From positions 124,001 through 188,000 of the forward strand of contig NZ_JAFCLN010000012.1 of NCBI RefSeq assembly GCF_018129385.1: 64,000 bases of DNA. The letters are read 5' to 3'. This stretch comes from Bradyrhizobium lablabi. Lineage in GTDB: Bacteria; Pseudomonadota; Alphaproteobacteria; Rhizobiales; Xanthobacteraceae. The notes beneath the pieces were generated by a model. The model searched no databases. It saw only the letters and a list, made by a program, of their open reading frames with translations, and was not told where the DNA came from. Made by a program: the position numbers and the translations under genes. Within the stretch, counting starts at the first letter, position 1. Every line of letters starts with the position of its first letter. Below, piece after piece: positions 1 through 9,016 of this stretch.

Positions 1-2
1 CC

Positions 3-1097
3 TATAGCGGGAGCTTGGCGGCGTTCGGAGCGATCGGAAAGGCCGAGTCCGCATATTTCGAGATGATCAACGAACGCGGCGGGATCAACGGCCGCAAGGT
101 GCGCTTCATCTCGCAGGACGACAAGTCCGATCCGACGACCGCGCTCAAGCTGACGCGCACCCTTGTCGAGGACGACAATGTGCTGTTGATGTTCGGCTCG
201 TTCGGAACGCCGGGAAATTTCGCGGTCCGGCAATATCTGAATGAAAAGCAGATCCCCCAACTCTTTGTCGCCTCCGGCGACGATCATTTGACCGATCCAT
301 CCCTGTTTCCGTGGACCATGGGTTGGCAGCCGTCGTTCCGCGAGGAGGGACGCATCTACGCCAACTACATCCAGGCGTTCTACCCGGGAAAGCGGATCGT
401 GGCGCTCTGGCAGAACGACCATTTCGGCCGCGAAGTGTTCAGGGGGCTACAAGACGGACTCGGCGACGTGACCCGCATGATCAGGGTCGATGTCGCCTAT
501 GATATCGCCGACGAGCATCTCGACACGCACGTATCGATCCTGAAGCGATCGGGTGCGGAGATATTCGTATTCGCCGGCGTGCCCGAGAACGCCGCGAAAG
601 TGATCCGGACCGCGGCGCAGCTCGACTGGCATCCCGTGTTCATCCTCAATCATCTGGGTTCGTCGATTTCGACGGCGCTGAAGCCGGCGGGTCTGGACAA
701 GTCCGTGGGCGTGGTCACCGCCACCTTCTCGAAGGACGCGAGCGATCCGGCCTGGAAGGATCAGCAGGCGATCAAGGACTGGCAGGCGTTTATCGAGAAA
801 TATCAGCAGGCCGGCGGCAAGGACGAGAGCGCCGCCGTGTTCGGCTACGCGGCCGCCGAAGCACTGGCAGAGGTGCTCAGGCAATGCGGCGACGACCTGT
901 CCCGCGACAACGTCATGAGGAAGGCGGCCACCCTGCAAGATTACCAGGGCTCCGTCCTGCTGCCGGGCATCAAGATCAGCACCGGGCCCTGGAGTTTCCG
1001 GCCGATCAAGCACCTGCGGCTGGTGCAGTTTGACGGCCGGACATGGCAGCCGATCGGAGACGTGCTCGAAACCGCCTTCGCCAATGCCCAGAAGTAG
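3..1097 (+). CDS. Branched-chain amino-acid-type ABC transporter substrate-binding protein (5' truncated by window)
   Basis: A periplasmic type I solute-binding protein of the LivJ/Peripla_BP_6 family, which would deliver amino acids, amides or aromatic acids to a Liv-type permease. The frame is open to the first bases of the window and begins inside the fold: YSGSLAAFG is the usual ligand-loop start and MINERGGINGRKV the conserved helix after it. The signal peptide and roughly the first 40-60 residues therefore lie upstream. The second lobe (residues about 130-250) and the closing C-terminal segment are intact, so only the 5' end is missing. No permease or ATPase gene follows; a 58-codon gene does. 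The ligand cannot be read from sequence. Confidence 0.9.
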   Translation, partial: YSGSLAAFGAIGKAESAYFEMINERGGINGRKVRFISQDDKSDPTTALKLTRTLVEDDNVLLMFGSFGTPGNFAVRQYLNEKQIPQLFVASGDDHLTDPSLFPWTMGWQPSFREEGRIYANYIQAFYPGKRIVALWQNDHFGREVFRGLQDGLGDVTRMIRVDVAYDIADEHLDTHVSILKRSGAEIFVFAGVPENAAKVIRTAAQLDWHPVFILNHLGSSISTALKPAGLDKSVGVVTATFSKDASDPAWKDQQAIKDWQAFIEKYQQAGGKDESAAVFGYAAAEALAEVLRQCGDDLSRDNVMRKAATLQDYQGSVLLPGIKISTGPWSFRPIKHLRLVQFDGRTWQPIGDVLETAFANAQK

Positions 1098-1111
1098 CCA
1101 GAGGAAACACC

Positions 1112-1288
1112 ATGGCCGACACCAAAAAGCTCTCCGTGGAAAAGGCGCTCAACAAGATCCGCAGCGCCGACGAGACAAAATCGAAGTCCGAGCGGCGCGA
1201 CGAGGAGATGAATGAACTCGACAAGGAGATCGAGCGGATGAGAGCGCAGCGATTGCGCCTCGAACGGCACCAGCGCAAACGCGATTGA
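1112..1288 (+). CDS. Small highly charged coiled-coil protein, 58 aa
   Basis: An unrecognised small protein made almost entirely of Lys, Arg, Glu and Asp with a heptad-like pattern, predicted to be one helix or coiled coil, cytoplasmic. The ATG at 1112 is chosen because a purine-rich AGAGGA lies about 8 bases upstream; a longer in-frame version from 1043 would run into the preceding gene. It starts 14 bases after the stop of the ABC binding protein and may be cotranscribed with it. No function is claimed. Confidence 0.55.
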   Translation: MADTKKLSVEKALNKIRSADETKSKSERRDEEMNELDKEIERMRAQRLRLERHQRKRD

Positions 1289-1372
1289 ATGAAGCGACAG
1301 CCGTAGACGCGTCCCGGCCGGCAAGCAGCGCGCGGCCGGGCTGATCCCGCGATCGAAAATCAAGCCGGTCGT

Positions 1373-1630
1373 TCAGGCGCGCTGCCGGCCGGTGATGAGG
1401 CCATAAACAAACAGGAGGATCACGGCGCCGATGATGGCTCCGATAAAGCCCGCACCCTCTCCCGCGCGATACCAGCCCACGGCCTGACCGAGATACGTCG
1501 CAACAAACGCGCCAACGATCCCCAGGATTGTGGTGAGGATGAATCCTTTCGGTTCGTTGTCGCCCGGCATGATGAACTTGGCGATCAATCCGACAATGAA
1601 ACCAACAATGATCGTCCAGATAATGCCCAT
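1373..1630 (-). CDS. GlsB/YeaQ/YmgE family stress-response membrane protein
   Basis: An 85-residue inner-membrane protein of the transglycosylase-associated/YeaQ family. It shows the family layout: a first helix MGIIWTIIVGFIVGLIAKF, a short polar loop with the conserved PGDNEPKG, then two more glycine-rich hydrophobic helices ending in GRQRA. Length matches the family (80-90 aa). Members are associated with general stress in proteobacteria and Gram-positives, but the biochemical role is not established. Monocistronic here, facing away from the genes on either side. Confidence 0.88.
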   Translation of the reverse strand: MGIIWTIIVGFIVGLIAKFIMPGDNEPKGFILTTILGIVGAFVATYLGQAVGWYRAGEGAGFIGAIIGAVILLFVYGLITGRQRA

Positions 1631-1780
1631 ACGTGTGCTCCCTGAATTGGCCCAGGTTTATTGCCGATCAGAGCGGACATTGGCGCGCCGATGTCCTTGC
1701 CGTCACCTTGATCTAGGTCAAGGCCGGCACCCGATTTCATCGAATGCATACGTCGACATTCATGGATGAGGTGGAAGACG

Positions 1781-2008
1781 ATGCGGGTTGGGTTATTCCT
1801 GGGAATTGCAATTGCCCTCGTCGCCGAGACTGCCGTCGCCAAGAACCGATTGACCGATCCCGTCCGGGTCGCGCGCGATTGCAAGGACGAGGTCGAGCTC
1901 TACTGCAAGGAGGTGCGGCCCGGAAGCCAGCGGATCACAGGCTGCCTCAAGGCGAAGGCTCCGCAATTGTCGCCTGCATGCACGGCGACGCTGAAGTCGA
2001 CGGAATGA
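1781..2008 (+). CDS. Small exported cysteine-rich-repeat protein
   Basis: A 75-residue protein with a signal peptide (MRVGLFLGIAIALVAETAVA) and one copy of a four-cysteine pattern: DCKDEVELYCKEV, then GCLKAKAPQLSPACTATL. This resembles the cysteine-rich repeat of Golgi apparatus protein 1 (GLG1-type), which occurs as single copies in many small rhizobial periplasmic proteins. ATG 1781 is preferred over the in-frame ATG at 1766 because GAGGTGGAAG sits just upstream of it and the signal peptide then begins at residue 1. The function of these bacterial single-repeat proteins is unknown. Confidence 0.7.
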   Translation: MRVGLFLGIAIALVAETAVAKNRLTDPVRVARDCKDEVELYCKEVRPGSQRITGCLKAKAPQLSPACTATLKSTE

Positions 2009-2143
2009 TCCGCGGGGCCGCCCCCTTCGCCGGCTTTCCCAAACTGGTACGCACCATGCTCATAGCTGCGTCCGAGCCAGCCACTGCCCGCACGGCCCGG
2101 ATGTGTGCTAGCGTTCCAGCCAGTTCTGCGTGAGGGGCGACCT

Positions 2144-3409
2144 TTGGCTCAAGGCATGGACCATTCTGCAAGTGCAGCGCGTTCGAGGCACGATGCCGCG
2201 ATCGTACAGTTTCCGCATCAGCCGGCGCTTCAGCTCATTTACGATACCGCTCCCATTGGCCTCGCCTGCCTTTCGCCTGATTGCCGCTATCTGCGGATCA
2301 ATCAGCATCTGACCGAAATATGCGGCATCTCGGTCGAGGATCATCTCGGGCGCTTTGTGCGCGATTGCGTTCCCGCGCTGGCCGATTCCGTCGAGCAGAT
2401 CGTGCGGTCGATCGTCGAGACCGGCGAGCCCGTCATCGGCGTCGAGGTGGCGGGCCAGCGCAAGGATCAGCCGGAGGATCGTTTCTGGATCACCTATTGG
2501 CATCCGCTGCGCGCCGCAGGCGGCGAAATCGTCGCCGTTAATGTCGCCGCCGAGGAGATTACCGAACGCAAGCGCGCCGAGCAGGAGATGGCGCGCGCGA
2601 AAGACGCAGCCGAAACCGCGCTGCGACACTTGAGGGAAACCCAGGAGTCGCTGATCGAGGCCGAGAAGCTGGCGGCGCTCGGGCGGATGGTGGCGGGCGT
2701 CGCCCACGAGATCAACAGTCCCGTCGGCAGCGGCCTGACGGTCGCCTCGAGCCTCCAGCGCAAGGCAGAACTGTTCGCGGCGGAGGCTGCGCGCGGCCAC
2801 TTGAAGCGATCCAGCCTCAATGAGTTTGTCGATCTCATCCAGCAAGCCTCCTCGCAACTGGTGTCGAATCTGAATCGCGCAGCCGAACGGGTGCAATCGT
2901 TCAAGCAGGTGGCGCTCGATCAAAGCCAGCCGCACCGGCGCAGCTTCGACGCCAGCGAGATGACCGAACAGGTTCTCTCTCATCTCGGGCGCGAGCTGAG
3001 GAATCGCGGCATTGCGCTCAAGCTACGGCTTGAACCGGCGCTCGAGCTCGACAGTTTTCCCGGAGCGTTCGGACAGGTTTTGGTCAACCTCGTCACCAAC
3101 TCCCTGATCCACGCATTTCCCGACAACCGCAAGGGCGGCATCGACATCCGCCTGCGCCCGGCGGACGCCGATCACATCGAGCTGCTGCTGGCCGACGACG
3201 GCTGCGGCATGACGCCGGAGGTCAAGCGCCAGGCCTTCGATCCGTTCTTCACCACGCGCCGCCATCAGGGCGCGACAGGTCTTGGCCTGCATATCGTCCA
3301 CACCATCGTCACGGAAAAACTCGGCGGCCGCCTCAAGCTGACCAGCGAACCGGGCGCCGGGACGAGCGTGCAGCTGGTGTTGCCGAAAGTGGCGCCAAGG
3401 GCTGGGTGA
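2144..3409 (+). CDS. Soluble PAS-domain sensor histidine kinase
   Basis: A cytoplasmic two-component histidine kinase of about 421 residues without membrane segments. Order: PAS sensor (about 25-140), a linker coiled coil, the phosphoacceptor helix with AGVAHEINSP (His188 counted from the chosen start), and the ATPase domain with the N box (LVNLVTNSLIHAF, Asn319), DDGCGM and GLGLHIV. The TTG at 2144 is chosen because GAGGGG lies 6 bases upstream; a GTG at 2105 or ATG at 2156 is possible and changes only the tail before PAS. No response regulator gene adjoins it, so it is an orphan kinase. It ends 42 bases before the convergent Zorya operon; nothing shows a functional link. Confidence 0.9.
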   Translation: MAQGMDHSASAARSRHDAAIVQFPHQPALQLIYDTAPIGLACLSPDCRYLRINQHLTEICGISVEDHLGRFVRDCVPALADSVEQIVRSIVETGEPVIGVEVAGQRKDQPEDRFWITYWHPLRAAGGEIVAVNVAAEEITERKRAEQEMARAKDAAETALRHLRETQESLIEAEKLAALGRMVAGVAHEINSPVGSGLTVASSLQRKAELFAAEAARGHLKRSSLNEFVDLIQQASSQLVSNLNRAAERVQSFKQVALDQSQPHRRSFDASEMTEQVLSHLGRELRNRGIALKLRLEPALELDSFPGAFGQVLVNLVTNSLIHAFPDNRKGGIDIRLRPADADHIELLLADDGCGMTPEVKRQAFDPFFTTRRHQGATGLGLHIVHTIVTEKLGGRLKLTSEPGAGTSVQLVLPKVAPRAG

Positions 3410-3451
3410 GACGATTCTCAGTTCAACCCAAAATTGCCATCAGCAACACGA

Positions 3452-6400
3452 CTAGGGAAGTGGAAAATTTGCGAGTTGATCACGCGAAATTAACCGCCCA
3501 CCGATATTACTAAACTCATCAACGACGCGCGGTGCAAATTTTTTCCCATTGGAGACGCCAACTACGATAGCACCCTCCGCCTGCCAGTTTGCCTTTACTC
3601 GTTGAGCGTCCAGAACCAAGCCACCGTCAACCGGCTGATCGATGTTGTTCGTATATTTGCATTGAATCAAATATACTATTTTTCCAATCTCATCCCGAAC
3701 AACAATGTCCGCACCACCGTCGCCGGTCTTCTTTGTCAGATTTGCATCGAACCCTCTTAAAACAAGCCTGTCGCGAACAAACTCCTCAAGTCCAAGAAAT
3801 CCGGATTGATCAATGTCGCGCAGCAATTGATCAGCGGATTGTCCCTCACTTTTTGCATTCAGAGCTTCCGCAAAATCACCGGCAGTAATTTCCGACGAAA
3901 CAAAGATCCGACGCGAGGTGTCGCGACGACTCTCAAGCAGCTCGTCGAGAATTATGTCGTAAGAATTTTCCATGAGCACGGGGTGCACCGCGCCGACCGT
4001 GTAGACATGGACATCCTTCGTTGCACCAATGCGGTAAGCCCGATCTGTGCATTGATCTTCCACCGCTGGATTCCACCATCTGTCCAAATGGATAACATGG
4101 TTCGCGGCAACTATATTCAATCCTACGCCGGCAGCTCGCGGCGAGAGAATCAGTGCTGCAAACCCCTTGAGCTTGGAAAAGCGATTGACGATCTCTTGGC
4201 GCTGACTAGGTATCGTGTCCCCACGAATAAACTCGGGCTTCTCGCATCCAAACTTCAATCTTATGAGGCGAGAGAGAACCGTCTGCATTCGCCGACTATT
4301 GACAAAGATGATCACCTTCTCGTCGCGTTGTGCGATCTGATGCAACCTTTCGAAGGCCTGGCTTAGCCGGGCTGACATCCTTATGTATTCGTCCGCTTGG
4401 ACTTGTCCGCCCTCAACAGCATCCGGATCGACCGGATGTAGAGAGATTGACCGAAAATCGTGAAGCGCGCGCAGTATATTCAAATGGCCAGCCTGCGTCG
4501 CAGAACTCACCTCCGCGTATCGTTGAGCCTGCAGTTCGGGCATAAACGCCCGCATCATTCGACTCTGATGCTTGGTGGGCAGATCCTTCGCTACATCCTC
4601 CTTCATGCGCCGTAGTGCGTAAGGTGGCACCGACTGATTTCCCACCGCAGCGGCACTTAGCAACTCTTCGGAAAGAGATTTTAGTGCGACCTTTCTCTCC
4701 TCGACAGGCAGCGCCTTGCCGTAGGCTTTCATGAAGTCTTTCAGTGGAGCGAAATATCCCGGTGCAGCAATATCTGTGATCGCCCAAAGATCGGAGATAC
4801 TGTTCTCGACGGGCGTGCCCGTCATGGCAAGCACGAACTCAGGATTGAGCGCTTTTAGCGTCGCATTTACTCTTGTGGTCGGATTCTTCGCCTTCTGAAC
4901 TTCGTCTAGAACTGCAATCGAAAATGGAACCTGCGCAAAGCTTATGTGGTAATCGCGAATGGTCTCGTACGTCGTCAACACCCAATTGCGTTTCGATATC
5001 TTCTCGGCGTCTAACAACACCACTCCACTAGATTCCACCTTACCAAGCCTCAAGTCACGCAGCTGACTACCGAAAGCAACCAACGGCTTTCCGAGGCCTT
5101 CATCAACCACGAACTTATCGTGTTCATCTTGCCAATTTCGCAGGAGGCTAGTCGGAGCAACAACGAGAGCTGGACGCCCCCTTCTGATTACCCGTTCACG
5201 CAGCAACAACATGAGAAACGTCAGGCTTTGAAGCGTTTTGCCAAGCCCCATATCGTCCGCCAGCAAAACTCCAGGCCAGCCGGACTTGTAGGCTGCCGTG
5301 AGCCATGAAACTCCGTCAACTTGATGGCCCTTTAGCATCGTCCTCATCAGCGGAAGGCTGGTATCATTCAGACGGCGCGACCTCATTTGTCGTTTGAATT
5401 CGACACTATCGAAGTTGTTCTTGGTTTGCAGAATGGGAGGCCTTCGGCTGGGACGCTCCTTCTTGTCCTCTTCCTTTACGTCACCGCCAAGCGGCAACTC
5501 TTCAGGAGGACGCAGTTTTTGCAGCATCGGAAGCAGACCGGGAGATTGCGTCGGCAACTCTACGTCACCAAGCCGGACGGTTTCCGCACCCTTCGCGATG
5601 GCGGCGCGCACCAACTCTATCCAGTCCGGCACGTCTTCCGGCTCTCCGGTTACCAACTTGCCCCCTAGCACAACGGAAAACCGCTCAGGCAACCAACTAT
5701 TTTCTCCCTTTTCTAGGTAACTAAGCTGCGGTGGAATCCACTCTCCCATACCCGTTATGCGATCCGAGTACTGCGAAGTCTCAAAGAAGATCGTTTCACC
5801 AATCGGCACCTCACGCTCCGGCGAAACTTGCGCAGAATATGCCTCCGTCAATGCTTTTGCAGGCGACATCAGGAAGGCCATCCGCTCCTCAAGCGCTGCG
5901 CTCTGCTTTTGCTTGACTACTCGGAGGGCGGTACGAATAGAAGGGTCAATAAAGACGTACTGGCCCGATTCGATCGCGTACGTCGAGTTGACATGCTTTT
6001 GTCTACGGAACTCAATGCCGAACTTCTCCATCGCGAGCGGGGTGACTGCCAACTCCGCTCCCGCCTCGTGGTCCTCGGCGTCAATCCTGCGCATAGGCAC
6101 CGGATCGAAACTGACATCCCCAGCGACTATCGACGGCTTCAAACTAATCGCGGTTACGTGCGCTATTCTAATTCGAAGGAGGTACTCTTCGGCAAGCACG
6201 CTCGAGTTGGATGCCTCATCCGGCAATAAAAGACGAAGAGCCGCAAAATGCTCCATTTTGGACGCTGCGGTCTGGGCGGCGTTGACGGCTTCGATCCGGG
6301 CCACAAGCGAGAACAGCACGCCCGACATCCGATATGCTCGGTCTCCCGTGTTAAAGAGCCCAAGCGAGAAGGATCCCGGAATACCAATGCCGCCCTGTGT

Positions 6401-6751
6401 CGCCCTATAGTCGATTTGAAAGTTATCCTTACCCAGCGTACCGTGGCTCTGGATGTCGAGCTGATAGGGAAATGACGGCAATAAATTCAACAGCTCTGCA
6501 TCGCCGGCTGGAATCTCGGCGGCGTCATAAAATGTCAGCAACCTGGAGCTAGAATCGATGACTTCCAACTTTTCCAAGTGCTGAAGCTCGTCCAGAATCG
6601 CCGCATTTAGGGGGAGCAGCTCGGCGACTCCCCTTGTCCAATCAGATACCGGCTCAAAGACGATTCTCTTGCGCAACAAGCCCTCTTGGCGTCGTTGGCA
6701 CACTTGGAGCAGATAGCCCCTATCAGAAACGGTTGAGCGAACCTCTAGCAT
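3452..6751 (-). CDS. zorD: ZorD: SNF2 helicase with C-terminal Mrr-like nuclease domain
   Basis: The DNA-destroying effector of type I Zorya, 1099 residues. Residues 1-440 are a family-specific N-terminal region. The SNF2 motor follows: ADDMGLGKT (Walker A Lys505), LDEVQKAKN (Asp616, Glu617), TGTPVENS (644-651), then the second RecA lobe with SPRAAGVGLNIV and the arginine finger motif TDRAYRIGA (902-910). Residues about 985-1095 form a restriction-endonuclease fold of the Mrr type: GGADIVV (Asp1015) and IQCKY (Gln1030-x-Lys1032), so the nuclease core looks complete. The family is reported as an ATP-dependent nuclease recruited to invading DNA by the ZorAB signal. Starts 1 nt after the zorC stop. 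No frameshift seen, so it should be functional. Confidence 0.93.
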   Translation of the reverse strand: MLEVRSTVSDRGYLLQVCQRRQEGLLRKRIVFEPVSDWTRGVAELLPLNAAILDELQHLEKLEVIDSSSRLLTFYDAAEIPAGDAELLNLLPSFPYQLDIQSHGTLGKDNFQIDYRATQGGIGIPGSFSLGLFNTGDRAYRMSGVLFSLVARIEAVNAAQTAASKMEHFAALRLLLPDEASNSSVLAEEYLLRIRIAHVTAISLKPSIVAGDVSFDPVPMRRIDAEDHEAGAELAVTPLAMEKFGIEFRRQKHVNSTYAIESGQYVFIDPSIRTALRVVKQKQSAALEERMAFLMSPAKALTEAYSAQVSPEREVPIGETIFFETSQYSDRITGMGEWIPPQLSYLEKGENSWLPERFSVVLGGKLVTGEPEDVPDWIELVRAAIAKGAETVRLGDVELPTQSPGLLPMLQKLRPPEELPLGGDVKEEDKKERPSRRPPILQTKNNFDSVEFKRQMRSRRLNDTSLPLMRTMLKGHQVDGVSWLTAAYKSGWPGVLLADDMGLGKTLQSLTFLMLLLRERVIRRGRPALVVAPTSLLRNWQDEHDKFVVDEGLGKPLVAFGSQLRDLRLGKVESSGVVLLDAEKISKRNWVLTTYETIRDYHISFAQVPFSIAVLDEVQKAKNPTTRVNATLKALNPEFVLAMTGTPVENSISDLWAITDIAAPGYFAPLKDFMKAYGKALPVEERKVALKSLSEELLSAAAVGNQSVPPYALRRMKEDVAKDLPTKHQSRMMRAFMPELQAQRYAEVSSATQAGHLNILRALHDFRSISLHPVDPDAVEGGQVQADEYIRMSARLSQAFERLHQIAQRDEKVIIFVNSRRMQTVLSRLIRLKFGCEKPEFIRGDTIPSQRQEIVNRFSKLKGFAALILSPRAAGVGLNIVAANHVIHLDRWWNPAVEDQCTDRAYRIGATKDVHVYTVGAVHPVLMENSYDIILDELLESRRDTSRRIFVSSEITAGDFAEALNAKSEGQSADQLLRDIDQSGFLGLEEFVRDRLVLRGFDANLTKKTGDGGADIVVRDEIGKIVYLIQCKYTNNIDQPVDGGLVLDAQRVKANWQAEGAIVVGVSNGKKFAPRVVDEFSNIGGRLISRDQLANFPLP

Positions 6752-6752
6752 C

Positions 6753-8087
6753 TTAAATTCTCACACCCGTGTGAAACTCGATCGCATCGCTCGCCAAGGC
6801 CATCCACTGACCGTTATGCGAATGGACTATCGAGTCTCGATAGCCGCCATGAGTCCTGACTTTGAGACTGTCCCCGCGAAGTTCACGTGCGGAGTATTCA
6901 TTCTTGTGGAATAGAGGGGCTGATTTGCTGCCCGCCTTCCAAAAGCGAAGAGCTCCATCGTGGCTCCACTCAGCTATCACTAAATCGCCTAGCCGCATCA
7001 GCAGCACTGAGTGATCTGGCTGCGACTTAAGACTGGCCCATTTCATATATTCGGATTCGACACTTTGACCTTGCGTCCGTCGAGCGACAGAGTTCGCATC
7101 GCTTGCTAGTATCAGCGTCAAATCGGAGATTATGCCCTTTTCGAAATATCGGAGCCAAAACTTCTTGCGCGGCGCGAACTGGTGATCGACTGCTGTCTTC
7201 TCGATTATCTTGATGAACAAATCGAGATACTCAATCGAGAGCCATCGCTTAATTGTCATCAAGCAATCCTCTCTCCGCCTAGCGCCGTCACGACCATTTA
7301 ACCGAGGCCACTCGGAGATTCGCGGATCGCCGAACTGCTTCACGAGCACGCTCAAGACCAGTTTCTGAACATCCGCGGGCGGCGTCACACGCTGAAAAGG
7401 TGCAAGGCATACTTCGTAGAAATCACTTGTTGGCACACCTCTCACGCCAGCTAACGCCCAATCAAACATCCGCTTGATTGTGTCGCTCCGCCCAGTGGCC
7501 AACGCTGAGCCGACGGAGGCCAGCTTCAGTGCATGTCCGTAGCTCGTAGAAAGAATGCTGCTAGTGATCCCCCTCGAAATGCATGAATAGGTAACATTTC
7601 CAGTTCGAGCGAGCTCATCAGCCAATCCCTCGATGTTACCGTCCCCATTGAGAACTCCAGAGGAGCGGCAGAATTGTTGGATATCGACCGACAGGTCGGA
7701 AAGCCGAGGCAAGAGAAATTCCTGCAGCATCGCTCGCTGAGGGCTAATACTGTAGCTTGCTAGCAGCGCTCTAAAAATTGCGCGAGTAAGTCGAGGGTCT
7801 TTGCGGAGGTGCACCTCCCTTAGAACTGTGGATACCAGCTGCTCATTAATCTCTGGATGGCTACCGATTGCAGCCGCAACAAACCGAATGTCACGTGAAC
7901 TCAGTTGCGATGATTCTGGAGTGCCTAAAGCAACAATTATACGTGCAATTCGCGCAGTGTCCTGCTCTCGCAGCACTTGAGTGGCCGCAAACTTCTTACA
8001 TGCATTATCCAACGACTTAACTGTCGGCATTGACAGCTTATTCAATCGCCGCGTCGAAAACTCTCGTATGGCTTTCGAAAGATGCAT
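6753..8087 (-). CDS. zorC: ZorC: EH-signature protein
   Basis: The cytoplasmic DNA-binding partner of ZorD in type I Zorya, 444 residues. Most of it is helical and basic with no membrane segment. The C-terminal third has the EH signature: VIAEWSHDGALRFW with Glu373, and a histidine-tryptophan pair HSHNGQW (His422/His424, Trp428); which histidine is the signature one cannot be settled by eye. The identity rests on these plus position, since ZorC diverges quickly. Its ATG overlaps the stop of zorB by one base (TAATG), indicating translational coupling. Alternative: another EH-signature protein, but placement between a Zorya-type ZorB and ZorD makes that unlikely. Confidence 0.9.
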   Translation of the reverse strand: MHLSKAIREFSTRRLNKLSMPTVKSLDNACKKFAATQVLREQDTARIARIIVALGTPESSQLSSRDIRFVAAAIGSHPEINEQLVSTVLREVHLRKDPRLTRAIFRALLASYSISPQRAMLQEFLLPRLSDLSVDIQQFCRSSGVLNGDGNIEGLADELARTGNVTYSCISRGITSSILSTSYGHALKLASVGSALATGRSDTIKRMFDWALAGVRGVPTSDFYEVCLAPFQRVTPPADVQKLVLSVLVKQFGDPRISEWPRLNGRDGARRREDCLMTIKRWLSIEYLDLFIKIIEKTAVDHQFAPRKKFWLRYFEKGIISDLTLILASDANSVARRTQGQSVESEYMKWASLKSQPDHSVLLMRLGDLVIAEWSHDGALRFWKAGSKSAPLFHKNEYSARELRGDSLKVRTHGGYRDSIVHSHNGQWMALASDAIEFHTGVRI

Positions 8088-9016
8088 TAGCGCTTCAACA
8101 ACCTCTGTAAAGCGTCCATCTTCTCTGTGTGAGGGGTGTACATTAACAGCCTCACATCGATCCGCCGATTGCTCCTTCGCCCTTCTTCCGTGTCATTTGA
8201 GAAAGCAGGCCTCGTATCACCGAATGCCGCCGGATTGATGAGCGGCGACGTACCTTCCCCCAATTCCCGCCCCTCTTGACTGGGCGAGATACTGAACATT
8301 TGGAGCAGCACCGGCTGGTCAAGATGGATCGACTGCGTAGCGTTTATTGCGCGGCGCGCCGAAAGAGAAAGGTTGTCTCTAATACTACCTTGGAGAATGC
8401 CCGTGATAGGAATGTTATCGGTATGCCCTTCAACAAACACCGCGTCGATGAAGACGGCATTGGGATTGCACCACCGCATTGGATTGCTGGCGGGTCCGAC
8501 ACTAAAGCAAGACAGCACCTTTGCTAAGGCCGCCGCCAACGCTCTCACAGCGCCATCGCTTGGAGATCCCGGCACAATGTCAGATACGCCCTTTGGGAAC
8601 AGCATGTCGCCGGAGAGACGCAAAATCCCCTGCTCGGCGATGACCTTGACATCGCTTTCATTGACACCGTGCACATTTTTCAGACTTTGCTGAAGGTCAT
8701 TGAGAATGCTTTCGCGCGCAACGTCAGCCTGCTTGAGATATCTTTCGAGCGGATTTTGGTTCAGTCGCTCAATCTCTTTCTCCAAAACGGAAATTCGAAC
8801 AGTAGACCATGTCAGTAAACTTGCGAGTTCATCTCGGTCAGCTATCACGGCCTTAAGCTCGGAAACGGGCACCATCGGCTCGCTTGTGTTCTGAATGCGG
8901 AACACGAAGTACATCAGCAATATGATGAAAACGAAGACCATTCCGACCATGATGTCGGTCATGGAGATAAAGTAACTCTCCTCGCCTTCGTGTTCTTGGT
9001 ACTCAGCCTCGCTCAT
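8087..9016 (-). CDS. zorB: ZorB: MotB/OmpA-like peptidoglycan-anchored motor subunit
   Basis: The anchor half of the ZorAB membrane motor, 309 residues. A short cytoplasmic start is followed by one membrane helix (about 20-40) that carries an aspartate at its beginning (Asp21 in ISMTDIMVG), the position that conducts protons in MotB-type stators. After a linker the C-terminal half is an OmpA-like peptidoglycan-binding domain: VEGHTDN, LSLSARRAINAT, FGDTRPAFSND and the closing RRSNRRIDVRLLM. Both features needed for a cell-wall-anchored ion-driven stator are therefore visible. Its start codon lies in the ATGA overlap with the zorA stop (9013-9016). Confidence 0.93.
   Translation of the reverse strand: MSEAEYQEHEGEESYFISMTDIMVGMVFVFIILLMYFVFRIQNTSEPMVPVSELKAVIADRDELASLLTWSTVRISVLEKEIERLNQNPLERYLKQADVARESILNDLQQSLKNVHGVNESDVKVIAEQGILRLSGDMLFPKGVSDIVPGSPSDGAVRALAAALAKVLSCFSVGPASNPMRWCNPNAVFIDAVFVEGHTDNIPITGILQGSIRDNLSLSARRAINATQSIHLDQPVLLQMFSISPSQEGRELGEGTSPLINPAAFGDTRPAFSNDTEEGRRSNRRIDVRLLMYTPHTEKMDALQRLLKR

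Noticed and set aside
3410..3451. An attachment-site copy of the tRNA-Tyr 3' end at the far edge of the Zorya island
   Set aside because: I compared the T-arm and acceptor bases of the tRNA with 3410-3480 and saw no shared stretch longer than a few bases.
3452..6751. SNF2-Mrr gene as part of DISARM, BREX or a stand-alone restriction enzyme
   Set aside because: No methyltransferase, PglX/PglZ or DrmA/B proteins adjoin it; its upstream partners are ZorA, B and C.
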